A stretch of DNA of 64,000 nt, from assembly GCA_025353165.1 (NCBI GenBank), contig JANXRE010000116.1, positions 1-64,000 of the forward strand, in the 5' to 3' direction. Positions within the stretch are counted from its first letter, which is position 1; every line of letters begins with the position of its first letter. Under the pieces are notes generated by a model. The model was not told the DNA's origin and did not search any database. It saw only the letters and a program-made list of their open reading frames with translations. Made by a program: the position numbers and the translations under genes. The stretch comes from Acidobacteriota bacterium. Its GTDB lineage: Bacteria > Acidobacteriota > Terriglobia > Bryobacterales > Bryobacteraceae. This document shows, one piece after another, positions 17,837 through 26,416 of the stretch.

Positions 17837-19138
17837 TTAGGATTGCGGGCCGGCTTGCCGCGCGGGATCCAACAATTCGGCCAGCTTCTGTTCGGGAAGT
17901 CCGCTTTTCTCCCGGGCCACTTCGCGGATGGTGCGCCCTGTTTGCGACGCTTCTTTCGCGATTCCGGCCGCCCGCTCGTAACCGATCTCCGGCGCGAGAG
18001 CGGTGACCAGCGCGAGCGATTGCTCGAGGTAGCGCTCGATTCGTTCGCGGTCCGCTTCCAGCCCGCGAACGAGTTTCTCAATGAAGTTGCGGCTTGAGGC
18101 CGCGAGCAGGCGGATGGAATCGATCAGGTCGTACGCCATCACCGGCATCATGACGTTCAATTCGAAATTGCCGGCGGCGGCGCACCAGGCGATGGTCGCG
18201 TCGTGCCCGATCACCTGCGCACAGGCCATCACGGCGCTTTCGGCGATCACGGGATTCACTTTGCCCGGCATGATGCTCGAGCCGGGCTGCGTCTCGGGCA
18301 AGCGGAGTTCGCCGAGCCCGCAGCGCGGTCCGGAGCCGAGCCAGCGAATGTCGTTGGCGATTTTCGTGAACGCGACCGCGTAGGTGCGCAGCGCGCCGCT
18401 GAGAAAACACACGGCGTCTTTCGCGGCCTGCGCTTCGAAGTGATTGGCGGCTTCGCGAAAGGGCAATCCCGTGCGCTTTGCGAGCAGACCGATGACGGTG
18501 CGTGCGAACGCGGGATGTGTATTGAGGCCAGTGCCGACTGCTGTTCCTCCGAGTGGAAGTTCGTAAATGCCGTCCAGGGCCTGTTCGATGCGCCGGGCGC
18601 AGGCCTCCACCTGATGCGCGTATCCTCCGAATTCATCGCTGAGCCGTATCGGAACCGCATCCTGCAAATGGGTGCGGCCGATCTTGACGATGCCGCGGAA
18701 CTCCTCCGCTTTCTCTTCGAGGCCCCGCGCGAGTTCGCGCATCGCGGGCAGCAGACCGGTGTGGATCGCGATCGCGGCCGAGACGTGCATCGCGGCGGGA
18801 ATGACGTCGTTGCTGGATTGCCCGCGATTCACGTCGTCATTCGGATGCGCTCCCGCGAGGTGGGCGATCACCTCGTTGGCGTTCATGTTCGTTGAGGTGC
18901 CGCTGCCGGTCTGATAGACGTCCACGGGAAATTGGGAATCGTAATCGCCGCGGGCGACGTCGTCCGCCGCCTCGGCGACCTTCTCCGCGAGGCGTGGTTC
19001 AAGTTGTCCCAACTGGCCGTTGGCCCGCGCCGCGCAGGCCTTGATCATTCCCAACGCGTGGATGAACTCGGGAGGCAGACGCAGCGAGCTGATGGGGAAA
19101 TTTTCCACCGCCAGCTTCGTCTGAGGGCCGTAGAGCAT
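17837..19138 (-). CDS. fumC: Class II fumarate hydratase
   Basis: A 433-residue fumarase of the TCA cycle, converting fumarate to L-malate. The family signature GSSIMPGKVNP is present, along with GSGTSTNMNANEVIA, SSNDVIPAAMH and KIGRTHLQDAVPI active-site regions. It starts abruptly at MLYGPQTKLAVENFPIS. Usual members carry about 15-20 residues before LYG, and no matching sequence is found upstream in frame. That N-terminal arm is thus missing or lost, though no catalytic residue lies in it. The gene begins 10 bp after the M20 peptidase stop. Confidence 0.93.
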   Translation of the reverse strand: MLYGPQTKLAVENFPISSLRLPPEFIHALGMIKACAARANGQLGQLEPRLAEKVAEAADDVARGDYDSQFPVDVYQTGSGTSTNMNANEVIAHLAGAHPNDDVNRGQSSNDVIPAAMHVSAAIAIHTGLLPAMRELARGLEEKAEEFRGIVKIGRTHLQDAVPIRLSDEFGGYAHQVEACARRIEQALDGIYELPLGGTAVGTGLNTHPAFARTVIGLLAKRTGLPFREAANHFEAQAAKDAVCFLSGALRTYAVAFTKIANDIRWLGSGPRCGLGELRLPETQPGSSIMPGKVNPVIAESAVMACAQVIGHDATIAWCAAAGNFELNVMMPVMAYDLIDSIRLLAASSRNFIEKLVRGLEADRERIERYLEQSLALVTALAPEIGYERAAGIAKEASQTGRTIREVAREKSGLPEQKLAELLDPARQAGPQS

Positions 19139-19148
19139 GACCGAGGTC

Positions 19149-20489
19149 TTACGCGCCGAGCTTCCGGAAGTACGCGCACATCGCGTCCACTCCCCGATAG
19201 ATATTCGGCAGATGCATCTTCTCGTTGGGCGCGTGCAGGTTGTCGTCCGGCAATCCGAATCCCATCATGACGCTCGGCGCGTGCAGGCTCAGATCGAAGA
19301 CGCCGACGATGGGAATGGATCCACCGGAGCGAATGTACACTGTCGGCTGCCCGAAGATTTCGGCCATCGCTTCCGCCGATTTTTCGATGTACAGGTTGTC
19401 GGGATTCACCAGCGACGGCGCGGCGGCGTGGATCAGCTTGAACTCCGCGGTCACGCCTCGCGGGCAGGCGGCGGCCACAGCCGTTTTGATTTTCTCCACG
19501 GCGGCAACGGGGTCCTGGTCGGCCACCAGGCGCGTACTCACTTTCGCGACGGCTTTCGCGGGGATCACGGTCTTCGCGCCTTCGCCGGTGAAGCCGCCGC
19601 GGATGCCGTGGACTTCGAAGGTCGGCCTAGCCCACAGGCGTTCGAACAGCGGCACGCCGGGCTCGCCTACCAGATCCTTCACTCCTACTTCTTTCGTCTT
19701 GTAGTCCTCGACATCGAAGGGCAGCCGGGCCCACGCCTCGCGCTCCTTTTCGCTGGGCGGCGTGACGTTGCCGTAAAAACCGGGAATGAGGATGCGGCCA
19801 TCCCTGTCTTTTAGCGCGCAGATGATTTCCGCGACGGCCTGCATGGGATTCGGAGCTGCGCCGCCGTAGACGCCGGAGTGCAGGTCGTGGTCCGCGCCTT
19901 GCACGTGAATCTCGCCGTAGACGATTCCGCGCAAGCCCACGCACAAGGTCGGCATGCCGGGCGCGAACATCTCGGTGTCGCAGATGACGGCGGCATCGCA
20001 CTGGAGACGGGCGGGGTTGGCTTGCACGTAGGAGTCGATGTGGTCGCCGCTGATTTCCTCCTCGCCTTCAATGAGAAACTTGATGTTGACGGGGAGTTTG
20101 CCGTCCTCGCGCATCAATCGCTCGACGGCTTTAATTAGAATGATGACCTGCCCCTTATCGTCGGCCGCGCCGCGCGCGTAAATGTTGTCGCCGCGAACCT
20201 CGGGCTCGAAGGGCGGGGACTTCCACTCGTCGAGCGGGTCGGGTGGTTGGACGTCGTAGTGCCCGTACAAGAGGATGGTGGGCTTGCCCGGGGCGCCGGT
20301 CCACTCGGCGTACACTAGCGGGTTGCCCTGGCCTTCGATGAGTTCGGCGTTGGGGAGTCCTGCCTTTATGATGGCGGCGCGAACCCATTCGGCCGCGCGG
20401 CGGACGTCGGCGGAGTGATCGGGATCGGTGCTGATGCTGGGGATGCGGAGGAATGTTATGAGTTCTTCGAGAAGCGTGTCGGCTGTCAT
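19149..20489 (-). CDS. M20 family dipeptidase
   Basis: A 446-residue zinc peptidase of the ArgE/DapE/CNDP class. Metal-binding motifs are visible: YGHYDVQP, ARGAADDKGQ, EGEEEISG and CDTEMF; a late histidine (DNLHAPNEKMHLPNI) completes the site. No signal peptide, so cytosolic dipeptide or acyl-amino-acid hydrolysis is likely. Upstream of and probably co-transcribed with fumC. Confidence 0.9.
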   Translation of the reverse strand: MTADTLLEELITFLRIPSISTDPDHSADVRRAAEWVRAAIIKAGLPNAELIEGQGNPLVYAEWTGAPGKPTILLYGHYDVQPPDPLDEWKSPPFEPEVRGDNIYARGAADDKGQVIILIKAVERLMREDGKLPVNIKFLIEGEEEISGDHIDSYVQANPARLQCDAAVICDTEMFAPGMPTLCVGLRGIVYGEIHVQGADHDLHSGVYGGAAPNPMQAVAEIICALKDRDGRILIPGFYGNVTPPSEKEREAWARLPFDVEDYKTKEVGVKDLVGEPGVPLFERLWARPTFEVHGIRGGFTGEGAKTVIPAKAVAKVSTRLVADQDPVAAVEKIKTAVAAACPRGVTAEFKLIHAAAPSLVNPDNLYIEKSAEAMAEIFGQPTVYIRSGGSIPIVGVFDLSLHAPSVMMGFGLPDDNLHAPNEKMHLPNIYRGVDAMCAYFRKLGA

Positions 20490-20536
20490 GCCAATACTAT
20501 ATCCCGCCGGTTAGTACAATTAAGGAACAATTCACC

Positions 20537-20896
20537 ATGACGCTATACTGGCTGAGATTTGCGTATGCTGTCGAGCTGCTGCTTGCGGTGCCGGCGGTCT
20601 TTACGCTGTGGAGCCAGGTCGGCGGACAAGGCCACCTCGATCTCATGCCCTGGTACTACAAACTGCTGCTGGGCGGCGGGATGAGCATCGCGTGCGTGCT
20701 GGCGACGGCGGCGGTGGTGGAACGCGATCGTTTCCCGAACGGCCGGTTTCTCGGCTGGGTCGGCGCAATCGTTCTGATCGGGGCCGTGATGGGCGCGGTC
20801 ACGTATTATTACCACCTGCACGAAAGCTACGACGAGACCGACGAAGAACAACCGGCCAGCGCGGCGATGAGGTTCAAGGTAGAGAGCCGGGCGTGA
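20537..20896 (+). CDS. Small three-TM membrane protein
   Basis: A 119-residue protein with three predicted TM helices (about 5-25, 40-60, 72-90) and an acidic cytoplasmic or periplasmic tail (ESYDETDEEQ). No family recognised. It overlaps the next gene by GTGA and diverges from the M20 peptidase over a 47-bp gap. Confidence 0.7.
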   Translation: MTLYWLRFAYAVELLLAVPAVFTLWSQVGGQGHLDLMPWYYKLLLGGGMSIACVLATAAVVERDRFPNGRFLGWVGAIVLIGAVMGAVTYYYHLHESYDETDEEQPASAAMRFKVESRA

Positions 20897-21837
20897 CGCG
20901 CTGGAGCGCGGCGGAGACGTCGATCAGCATCGACTACTCGCAGGAGCTGATGGAAGCGATCCGCGGCGAAGCCGGCGGAGCGCTGTTCGGGATTCGCGAA
21001 AACAAGCATGTAACGCTGCTGGCGTTCCGCGCGGGGGCCATCGACGAAGCGCTGGCCCGCTCGCATGAAACGGACCCGGAGTTGAAGGGCATGATCCCGG
21101 TGGGCTGGTTCGTGCCGCACGCGCGGGCGGCGACCGTTTCGATGACTGCCGCCGAGGAAGCGATCTTCCAAAAGTTTTTCCCCGGGCGGTGGCAGGTGAC
21201 GCTGGTGGCCGGCGCGGCACGCGGCGGGTTTTTTATTTATGAACCGGGTGGGTCGGTGCGACGGGAGAAGAGCTATCGAGAGTTTGAGTTGAAACCGCTT
21301 GCTTACGCGCGCGGCTCGGACAAGGCGCAGAAGTTTGGCACATGGGGGTGGGCGGCGGCATTATCCTTTGTTCTTGGCGCGGGCGCGGCGGCTGCGTTTT
21401 TTCTGTTTTTCTGGAAGCCGGCTGTTCCGCCGCTGGGGCTGACGGTGGGCGAAGTGGAAAAGCAATTATTGATCTGCTGGAATCCGGCTGCGATCGCCAA
21501 CGCCGACAGCGCGACGATTGAAGTGAAGGAGCCGGAGAGTTCCCGGCTGCTGAATTTAAAAAGACAGCAATTGGCGCGCGGCGCGTATCCGCTGGAGTAC
21601 ACCAGCGGCGATTTGAATCTGCGGATGACCAGCTACGGGCGGGACGGTTCCATCCTGTTGCAGGAGGGCACTCATTATTTGGGACACCCGGTGGCGGCAT
21701 CCCGGGATCTATTGGAGGCGGAGCGGCTCCGGGCAGAGAACGTGAAGCTGCAGGCTGATCTGAAGAATCAGACGGCGCGTGTCCGGCAGTTGGAGCAGCG
21801 GGTGAAGGCGTTGACGCAACCTCCCGCCGGACCTTAA
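20893..21837 (+). CDS. Membrane protein with degenerate MPN/JAMM-like domain and coiled coil
   Basis: A 314-residue protein starting at a GTG that overlaps the upstream TGA. Residues 10-125 resemble an MPN (JAB) fold: EAIRGEAGGALFG, GWFVPHARAATVSMTAAEE and FFPGRWQVTLVAGAARGG parallel the E, HxH and S...D regions of JAMM proteases. The second histidine and the aspartate are missing, so it should be non-catalytic. A TM helix (about 155-177), a beta-rich domain (LGLTVGEVEKQLLICWNP) and a terminal leucine/charge coiled coil follow. The linker KPLAYARGSDK is encoded by a dispersed repeat. Fold assignment is tentative. Confidence 0.7.
   Translation: MTRWSAAETSISIDYSQELMEAIRGEAGGALFGIRENKHVTLLAFRAGAIDEALARSHETDPELKGMIPVGWFVPHARAATVSMTAAEEAIFQKFFPGRWQVTLVAGAARGGFFIYEPGGSVRREKSYREFELKPLAYARGSDKAQKFGTWGWAAALSFVLGAGAAAAFFLFFWKPAVPPLGLTVGEVEKQLLICWNPAAIANADSATIEVKEPESSRLLNLKRQQLARGAYPLEYTSGDLNLRMTSYGRDGSILLQEGTHYLGHPVAASRDLLEAERLRAENVKLQADLKNQTARVRQLEQRVKALTQPPAGP
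21290..21319 (+). repeat. LADARGS-type dispersed repeat, copy 2
   Basis: TGAAACCGCTTGCTTACGCG followed by CGCGGCTCGG; matches copy 1 at 10475-10506 and is carried in frame as KPLAYARGS in the MPN-like protein. Confidence 0.75.
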
Positions 21838-21847
21838 CCGGCGCAGG

Positions 21848-21908
21848 AAAATGGGGACAGCAGAGTCAGCGGGATACGTCCGCGGAAAAGGTGTCTGTCC
21901 CCATTTTT
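21848..21908. repeat. GGGGACAG inverted-repeat element, copy 1
   Basis: AAAATGGGGACAG (21848-21860) pairs with CTGTCCCCATTTT (21895-21907). The right half GGAAAAGGTGTCTGTCCCC is shared with 25734-25822. It fills the gap between two convergent genes and could also end transcription. Confidence 0.75.
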
Positions 21909-21909
21909 C

Positions 21910-22530
21910 TTAACGGGCGATCTCCAGTTGGTTGTCGACGGCGAAGACGCCCGAGACTCCGTTCGCCTGGAGGCCGGCAATGTTCTTGTCGCCTTCGTTG
22001 TCCACTACGCCGGTCAAGGTCACGCGTCCGCTGTTCACGATGATGTGAATGGAGGGGACCGCCGCCAGGGCGTACCGGTTCAGCGAGGGGAATCCGTAGA
22101 TGGCGCGGTATTCCGCTCTGCGGATTGTATCGTCGTTGGGCGAGGGCGGCAATACTTCAATGGTGTTGATGACACGGTCCACACCTTCGATTTTTTTCAC
22201 CACGTTTTCGGCGTCCGCCTTGAGCGTGGGCCGGGTCGCGTGGCCGAATAGCGTAACGGTCTTGCCGTCGACGCGGTAGGCGAGATTGTCGAACACTCCG
22301 TAGTACGGCAGCATCACCAGCTCGTGACGGACCTCGCGGCCCAGGCGGTCTCCCGACAATGGCGCGACCGGGGTTTTAATTGCTACTTTCTTGTCCGCGC
22401 AGCCGACGACTCCGAGCGAGGCGATCAGCGCTACCACGAAAAAGAGGCGTCGCCAGGAGTGGCGACGCGGCACGCACGAGTGCGTGCGCCACGTCGTGGG
22501 GCGGCACAGGAGTGCGGATTCGTTTGTCAT
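21910..22530 (-). CDS. BON-domain lipoprotein
   Basis: A 206-residue envelope protein. The lipobox LGVVGC is preceded by an unusually long n-region because a REP-like palindrome (22447-22493) encodes WRTHSCVPRRHSWRR just before the hydrophobic core. Two BON domains follow: VRHELVMLPYYGVFDNLAYR with VTLFGHATRP, and IHIIVNSGRVTLTGVVDNEG. BON domains bind membranes or other envelope partners. The ATG at 22530 overlaps the TGA of the M2 peptidase (ATGA), supporting this start. Confidence 0.85.
   Translation of the reverse strand: MTNESALLCRPTTWRTHSCVPRRHSWRRLFFVVALIASLGVVGCADKKVAIKTPVAPLSGDRLGREVRHELVMLPYYGVFDNLAYRVDGKTVTLFGHATRPTLKADAENVVKKIEGVDRVINTIEVLPPSPNDDTIRRAEYRAIYGFPSLNRYALAAVPSIHIIVNSGRVTLTGVVDNEGDKNIAGLQANGVSGVFAVDNQLEIAR
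22447..22493 (+). repeat. REP-like double-palindrome element, copy 2
   Basis: GCGTCGCCA-GGAG-TGGCGACGC and GCACGCA-CGAG-TGCGTGC, two perfect hairpins side by side, lying inside the signal region of the BON lipoprotein. Confidence 0.85.
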
Positions 22531-24326
22531 TTGGTCCATCCTATGGGTTTTCCGGCGTTTTGTTCGTCGAGCCACTTCTTCAGCGGCGCGAAATAGTCAA
22601 TGATCGCGGAGGCGTCCATGGCGCGCTGTCCCGTCATGGACTCCAGGGCTTCCTGCCAGGGCCGAGACACTCCCATGCGAAGCATTGCATTCAGTTTAGC
22701 TCCCGCGGCCGCATTTCCGTAAATGGAGCAGCGATTCAGGGGACCGACGCAACCCGCCTCTTTGGCGAGCGCGCGGTGGAATTGAAACTGGAGGATGTCG
22801 GCGAGGAAGTAACGCATGTACGGCACATTCGCGGCGACGTGATACTTGGCGGCGGGATCGAAATCCGCCTCGATGCGCGGCGAAGGCGGCGCGACGCCCT
22901 GGTATTTCAGCTTGAGATCCCACCAGGCCTTGTTCATTTCGCCGGGAGGGATCTGGCCCGAGAACACCTTCCAACGATATTGATCGATAAGCAGGCCGAA
23001 GGGCAGGAACGCGACCTTCGCCAGCGCGCGCCGCAGGAGCAGGCCGGTGTCTTTGGAAGGATCGGGGGCCGTTTGCAACAGCCCGATCTTCACTAGGTAT
23101 TCGGGCGTGACCGAGAGCGCGATGGTGTCGCCGATAGCCTCGTGGAAGCCGTCGTTGGCGCTGTCGCGGAACAGGAAGGGCTGAGCGTTATAGGCGCGCT
23201 GATAGAAATTGTGGCCGAGCTCGTGGTGGATGGTGGTGAAGTCCTCGCTGGTGATGTCGATGCACATCTTCAGGCGGACATCGTCAACCAAGTCGACGTC
23301 CCAGGCGCTGGCGTGGCAGACGACGTCGCGGTCGCGCGGCTTCACGAACAGAGAGCGTTCCCAGAAGGACGGCGGCAGCGGCGCGAAGCCGAGCGAGGTG
23401 AAGAAGCGCTCGCCGTAGCGCACCATCTGCAACGGCTCGGTGTGGCGGGATTTGAGAATTTGCGTGAGGTCGTAGCCGGGATCGGCGTCCTTGGGCGCGA
23501 CTAGGGGATAGATGTTGTCCCACTCCTGCGCCCACATGTTACCGAGCAGATGGGCGGGAATCGGGCCGTCCGCGGGCACGACGGAATCGCCGTATTTTTC
23601 GCGCAGCCGGTTGCGAACGTAGGCGTGCAGGGAAACGTAGAGCGGCTTGACCTGCTCCCACAGGCGGTCGATTTCCTTAGCGAATTCATCCGGGGGCATG
23701 TCGTATTTCGAGCGCCACATGGCGCCCATGTCGGCGAAGCCGAGCTCGCGCGCTCCCTTGTTGGCGAGGGTGTTGAAGCGTTGGTAGGGCTGACGCAAGG
23801 GTTTCGCGATGGCGTGCCAGCCGTTCCAGGCCTCCGCCAGCTCCTTCGGGTCGCGGCTGTTCGCCATGATCCTGCCGAGGTCCTCGAGGTCCAGGCATTT
23901 GGAGGGCTGGGGACAGTACTTGCCCTTGCCGTACGCGCCTTCGAGGCTGGTGGCCAGGCGCGTGACCTCGGCCGACTCGGCGGGATCGGACGGAGTGGCG
24001 AGCGTCAGGGAATTCTTGAGGAGTTGGATCTTGCGCCGCTCGGCGGGCGGAAGAGCGAGGCGGTCGAACAGAACCGATTCCTTAGCGAATCTCACGGTCG
24101 CGTCGATCTGGGCCTGGTCGAACTTGGCGGCGACGGCTTCGGAATCGTCGATGATGTACGTCGACTTAATCCAGTCGGCGCGGCTGGCGTCGATGGAGAG
24201 CGCGAGGAGTTGAGTCTCGGCTTTCTTGAGGAACGCTTTGGCATCGGCGAGGGTTGGATTCCGGGCGGCGATGGCGGTGGTGACAAGGATAGCGGCGCTC
24301 GCGAACAGGGGGAGACGCAGATTCAT
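22527..24326 (-). CDS. M2 family (ACE-like) peptidyl-dipeptidase
   Basis: A 599-residue secreted zinc metallopeptidase. The signal peptide MNLRLPLFASAAILVTTAIA is followed by the M2 fold with the HHELGH zinc motif and the downstream glutamate in ANDGFHEAIGDTIALS. Other conserved blocks are KYDMPPDEFAKEIDRLWEQV, NMWAQEWDNIYPLV and VAFLPFGLLIDQYRWKVF. Family members remove C-terminal dipeptides, as in angiotensin-converting enzyme. Its start lies 20 bp from the divergent queC start. Confidence 0.93.
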   Translation of the reverse strand: MNLRLPLFASAAILVTTAIAARNPTLADAKAFLKKAETQLLALSIDASRADWIKSTYIIDDSEAVAAKFDQAQIDATVRFAKESVLFDRLALPPAERRKIQLLKNSLTLATPSDPAESAEVTRLATSLEGAYGKGKYCPQPSKCLDLEDLGRIMANSRDPKELAEAWNGWHAIAKPLRQPYQRFNTLANKGARELGFADMGAMWRSKYDMPPDEFAKEIDRLWEQVKPLYVSLHAYVRNRLREKYGDSVVPADGPIPAHLLGNMWAQEWDNIYPLVAPKDADPGYDLTQILKSRHTEPLQMVRYGERFFTSLGFAPLPPSFWERSLFVKPRDRDVVCHASAWDVDLVDDVRLKMCIDITSEDFTTIHHELGHNFYQRAYNAQPFLFRDSANDGFHEAIGDTIALSVTPEYLVKIGLLQTAPDPSKDTGLLLRRALAKVAFLPFGLLIDQYRWKVFSGQIPPGEMNKAWWDLKLKYQGVAPPSPRIEADFDPAAKYHVAANVPYMRYFLADILQFQFHRALAKEAGCVGPLNRCSIYGNAAAGAKLNAMLRMGVSRPWQEALESMTGQRAMDASAIIDYFAPLKKWLDEQNAGKPIGWTK

Positions 24327-24346
24327 ACTTCCTATAATAAGGATGC

Positions 24347-25039
24347 GTGCAGGATTGCAAAACGGCGGTCTGTCTGTTGAGCGGCGGGTTAGATTCATCG
24401 ACGTGCCTCGCGTATGCGCGGCGGCAAAGGTTCGAGTGCCACGCGCTTTCGTTCGACTACGGGCAGCGGCATCGGATCGAGCTGGACGCGGCGCGGCGCG
24501 TGGCGGCGGCGCTGGGGGCGCGGCGGCATGTGGTGATGCCGATCGATCTGCGGGTGTTCGGCGGCTCGGCCTTGACGGGCGACATCGCGGTGCCGAAAGG
24601 GCGCGGCGCGGAAGAGATGGCACAGGGCATCCCGGTGACGTATGTGCCGGCGCGCAATACGATTTTTCTCTCGCTGGCGCTGGCGTACGCGGAGACGCTG
24701 GAGGCCGCGGACATTTTCATCGGCGTGAACGCGATCGATTATTCCGGTTATCCGGATTGCAGGCCGGAATTCATCGCGGCGTTCGAGCGCATGGCGAACC
24801 TGGCGACTAAAGCCGGGGTGGAGGGCCGGACCAGCGTGCGGATACACACTCCGCTGTCCAAGTTGTCGAAAGCGGAGATCGTCCGATTGGCGGAAGAGCT
24901 GCATGTCGATTTCGGGTTGACGCATAGTTGTTACGATCCGGATCCGGCGGGACGCGCGTGCGGCCAGTGCGATTCGTGCCTGTTGCGGCGGAAGGGGTTC
25001 GAAGAGGCCGGAATCGCCGATCCGGTGGAGTACGCATGA
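24347..25039 (+). CDS. queC: 7-cyano-7-deazaguanine synthase
   Basis: A 230-residue PP-loop enzyme that converts 7-carboxy-7-deazaguanine to preQ0 in queuosine synthesis, using ATP and ammonia. It has the P-loop [11 protein letters not shown], the [11 protein letters not shown] block, [16 protein letters not shown], and the zinc cysteines CGQCDSC plus the upstream C in THSCYDPDP. The start is GTG at 24347. A TATAAT (24333-24338) sits just ahead, so transcripts could be nearly leaderless, or AATAAGGA may serve as a weak ribosome-binding site. The stop overlaps the queE start (ATGA). Confidence 0.95.
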   Translation: MQDCKTAVCLLSGGLDSSTCLAYARRQRFECHALSFDYGQRHRIELDAARRVAAALGARRHVVMPIDLRVFGGSALTGDIAVPKGRGAEEMAQGIPVTYVPARNTIFLSLALAYAETLEAADIFIGVNAIDYSGYPDCRPEFIAAFERMANLATKAGVEGRTSVRIHTPLSKLSKAEIVRLAEELHVDFGLTHSCYDPDPAGRACGQCDSCLLRRKGFEEAGIADPVEYA

Positions 25040-25731
25040 CGGACGCGCTGCGGATCGCGGAGATTTTCTACTCGCTTCAGGGGGAGGGCGCGCTGGTTGG
25101 CGTGCCGTCGGTTTTCGTGCGCGTGAGCGGGTGTAATTTGCGGTGCTCGTGGTGCGACACTCCTTACACGTCGTGGGTTCCCGAAGGCGATGCGATGACG
25201 CTCGTCGAGATTGTGAACCGGGTTCGCGAATACGGCGCGGCGAAACACGTCGTGATCACGGGCGGCGAGCCGATGATCTTCGAGCCGATCGCCCGGTTGA
25301 CGCAACTGTTGCGCGAGCATGGGTACCACATCACGATTGAAACTGCCGGGACGGTCTATCTGCAGGTGGCCTGCGATCTGATGAGCATCAGCCCGAAGCT
25401 GGCGAACTCGACCCCGTGGGATCGCGACGAGCGGCTGGCGGCTCGGCACGAGGAGGCGCGCTATCGTCCGGAGGCGCTGCGGCGGTTGATGGCGGAGTAT
25501 TCGTACCAGTTGAAGTTCGTGGTGGCACAACCTGGAGACGCGGACGAGATCCGGCGGATGGTGAGGGACTTGGGCGCGGATGCGGAGCGGACGCTGCTGA
25601 TGCCGGAGGGCAGGGAAGCGGCGGCGCTGGCGGAGCGGGGGCGATGGATTGCGGAGTTATGCAAGCAAGAGGGGTGGCGCTACACTCCGCGGCTTCAGGT
25701 AGATCTGTGGGGGGATCGGCGGGGGTGTTAG
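25036..25731 (+). CDS. queE: 7-carboxy-7-deazaguanine synthase (radical SAM)
   Basis: A 231-residue radical SAM enzyme, the step before QueC, contracting CPH4 to CDG. The cluster motif is [13 protein letters not shown] (CX3CX2C), preceded by [28 protein letters not shown] is the SAM-contacting GGE motif, and SISPKLANS follows. Coupled to queC by ATGA. No queD or folE homologue is adjacent. Confidence 0.95.
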   Translation: MTDALRIAEIFYSLQGEGALVGVPSVFVRVSGCNLRCSWCDTPYTSWVPEGDAMTLVEIVNRVREYGAAKHVVITGGEPMIFEPIARLTQLLREHGYHITIETAGTVYLQVACDLMSISPKLANSTPWDRDERLAARHEEARYRPEALRRLMAEYSYQLKFVVAQPGDADEIRRMVRDLGADAERTLLMPEGREAAALAERGRWIAELCKQEGWRYTPRLQVDLWGDRRGC

Positions 25732-26224
25732 GGAAAATAGGGGACAGACAGCCTTTTCCGCCAGAGTTCGACCTCAGACTCAATCGGTCGCAGTCCGGAA
25801 AAGGTGTCTGTCCCCCATTTTCGGCGTGGTGGGGTTGGTGGCCGGAGGCTTCGGCGCTGAGGCGGTAGCGGTCGCGGTTAAGGTGGTCGAGGGCGCCGAG
25901 GGCGCGGTAGTACATGCGCTCGGCCTGGGCGCGGCAGCGCAGGTGGGCGCGGAACTTAATTTCCTTTTCCTGGACGAGGGCTTCGGCAATGCCGGATTCT
26001 CCGCGACCGTAGTGGCCTCCGAGATAATCCCAGAACTCCTTGTCGATGCGGCGGACGCGGAGCAGTTCCCAATACGAGCTGGCGAATTCTTCGACGAGGA
26101 TTCGCTCGTGGGCGTTCTCGGGCTGGTGGGCCTCGACGAGGCCGCGGCGGAGGTTTTCTAAGTCCCGGGGGTTTTCGCAGGAGAGCGTGTAGAGCGCGGC
26201 GGCGTGGCGATGTTTCGTGGACAT
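25388..26224 (-). CDS. Hypothetical helical protein whose frame runs through a repeat into queE antisense
   Basis: From ATG 26224 a helical, charged domain of about 130 residues (MSTKHRHAAALYTLSCENPR ... LDHLNRDRYRLSAEASGHQ) looks genuinely coding. It somewhat resembles acidobacterial proteins of the NAxKHG group, which often sit near mobile elements. Beyond about 25825 the frame enters the GGGGACAG repeat (NGGQTPFP, GGKGCLSPIF). It then runs antisense to the last third of queE as low-complexity Pro/Ala/Ser until a stop at 25388. The native stop was probably lost when the repeat inserted; the real protein likely covers only 25820-26224. Confidence 0.5.
   Translation of the reverse strand: MSTKHRHAAALYTLSCENPRDLENLRRGLVEAHQPENAHERILVEEFASSYWELLRVRRIDKEFWDYLGGHYGRGESGIAEALVQEKEIKFRAHLRCRAQAERMYYRALGALDHLNRDRYRLSAEASGHQPHHAENGGQTPFPDCDRLSLRSNSGGKGCLSPIFPNTPADPPTDLPEAAECSATPLACITPQSIAPAPPAPPLPCPPASAASAPHPRPSPSPSAGSRPRLQVVPPRTSTGTNTPPSTAAAPPDDSAPPRAEPPAARRDPTGSSSPASG
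25734..25822. repeat. GGGGACAG inverted-repeat element, copy 2
   Basis: GAAAATAGGGGACAGACAG at the left and GGAAAAGGTGTCTGTCCCCC at 25797-25816 on the right flank a CCTTTTCCGCC/GGACTGCGACC internal part. Shares its right half with copy 1 (21848-21908). It lies between queE and the convergent gene ending here. Confidence 0.75.
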
Positions 26225-26310
26225 GTATTTCTCCTTTCGCCCAACTTGTACCACGGGGTTGAGGGCGACTCCGAAATTGAAAATTTCAAGTTGTTGAAAA
26301 GAGGCTGCTT

Positions 26311-26400
26311 GTGGGTTTCATTTTGGTGTCACTGGGAATTTGGCTGTGAGCGAAAATTTCGGGACCCGAAAAATCCGAACGGATAAGCTGCTTGGAATGA
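26311..26400 (+). mobile_element. IS end remnant, copy A
   Basis: TTTCATTTTGGTGTCACTGG followed by GAATTTGGCTGTG, then a shorter matched block CGGATAAGCTGCTTGGAATG. The same order occurs at 32703-32786, where it leads into the start of an IS256/mutator-like transposase. No transposase follows here. Confidence 0.65.
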
Positions 26401-26416
26401 GGGGCTTACGCCGTTA

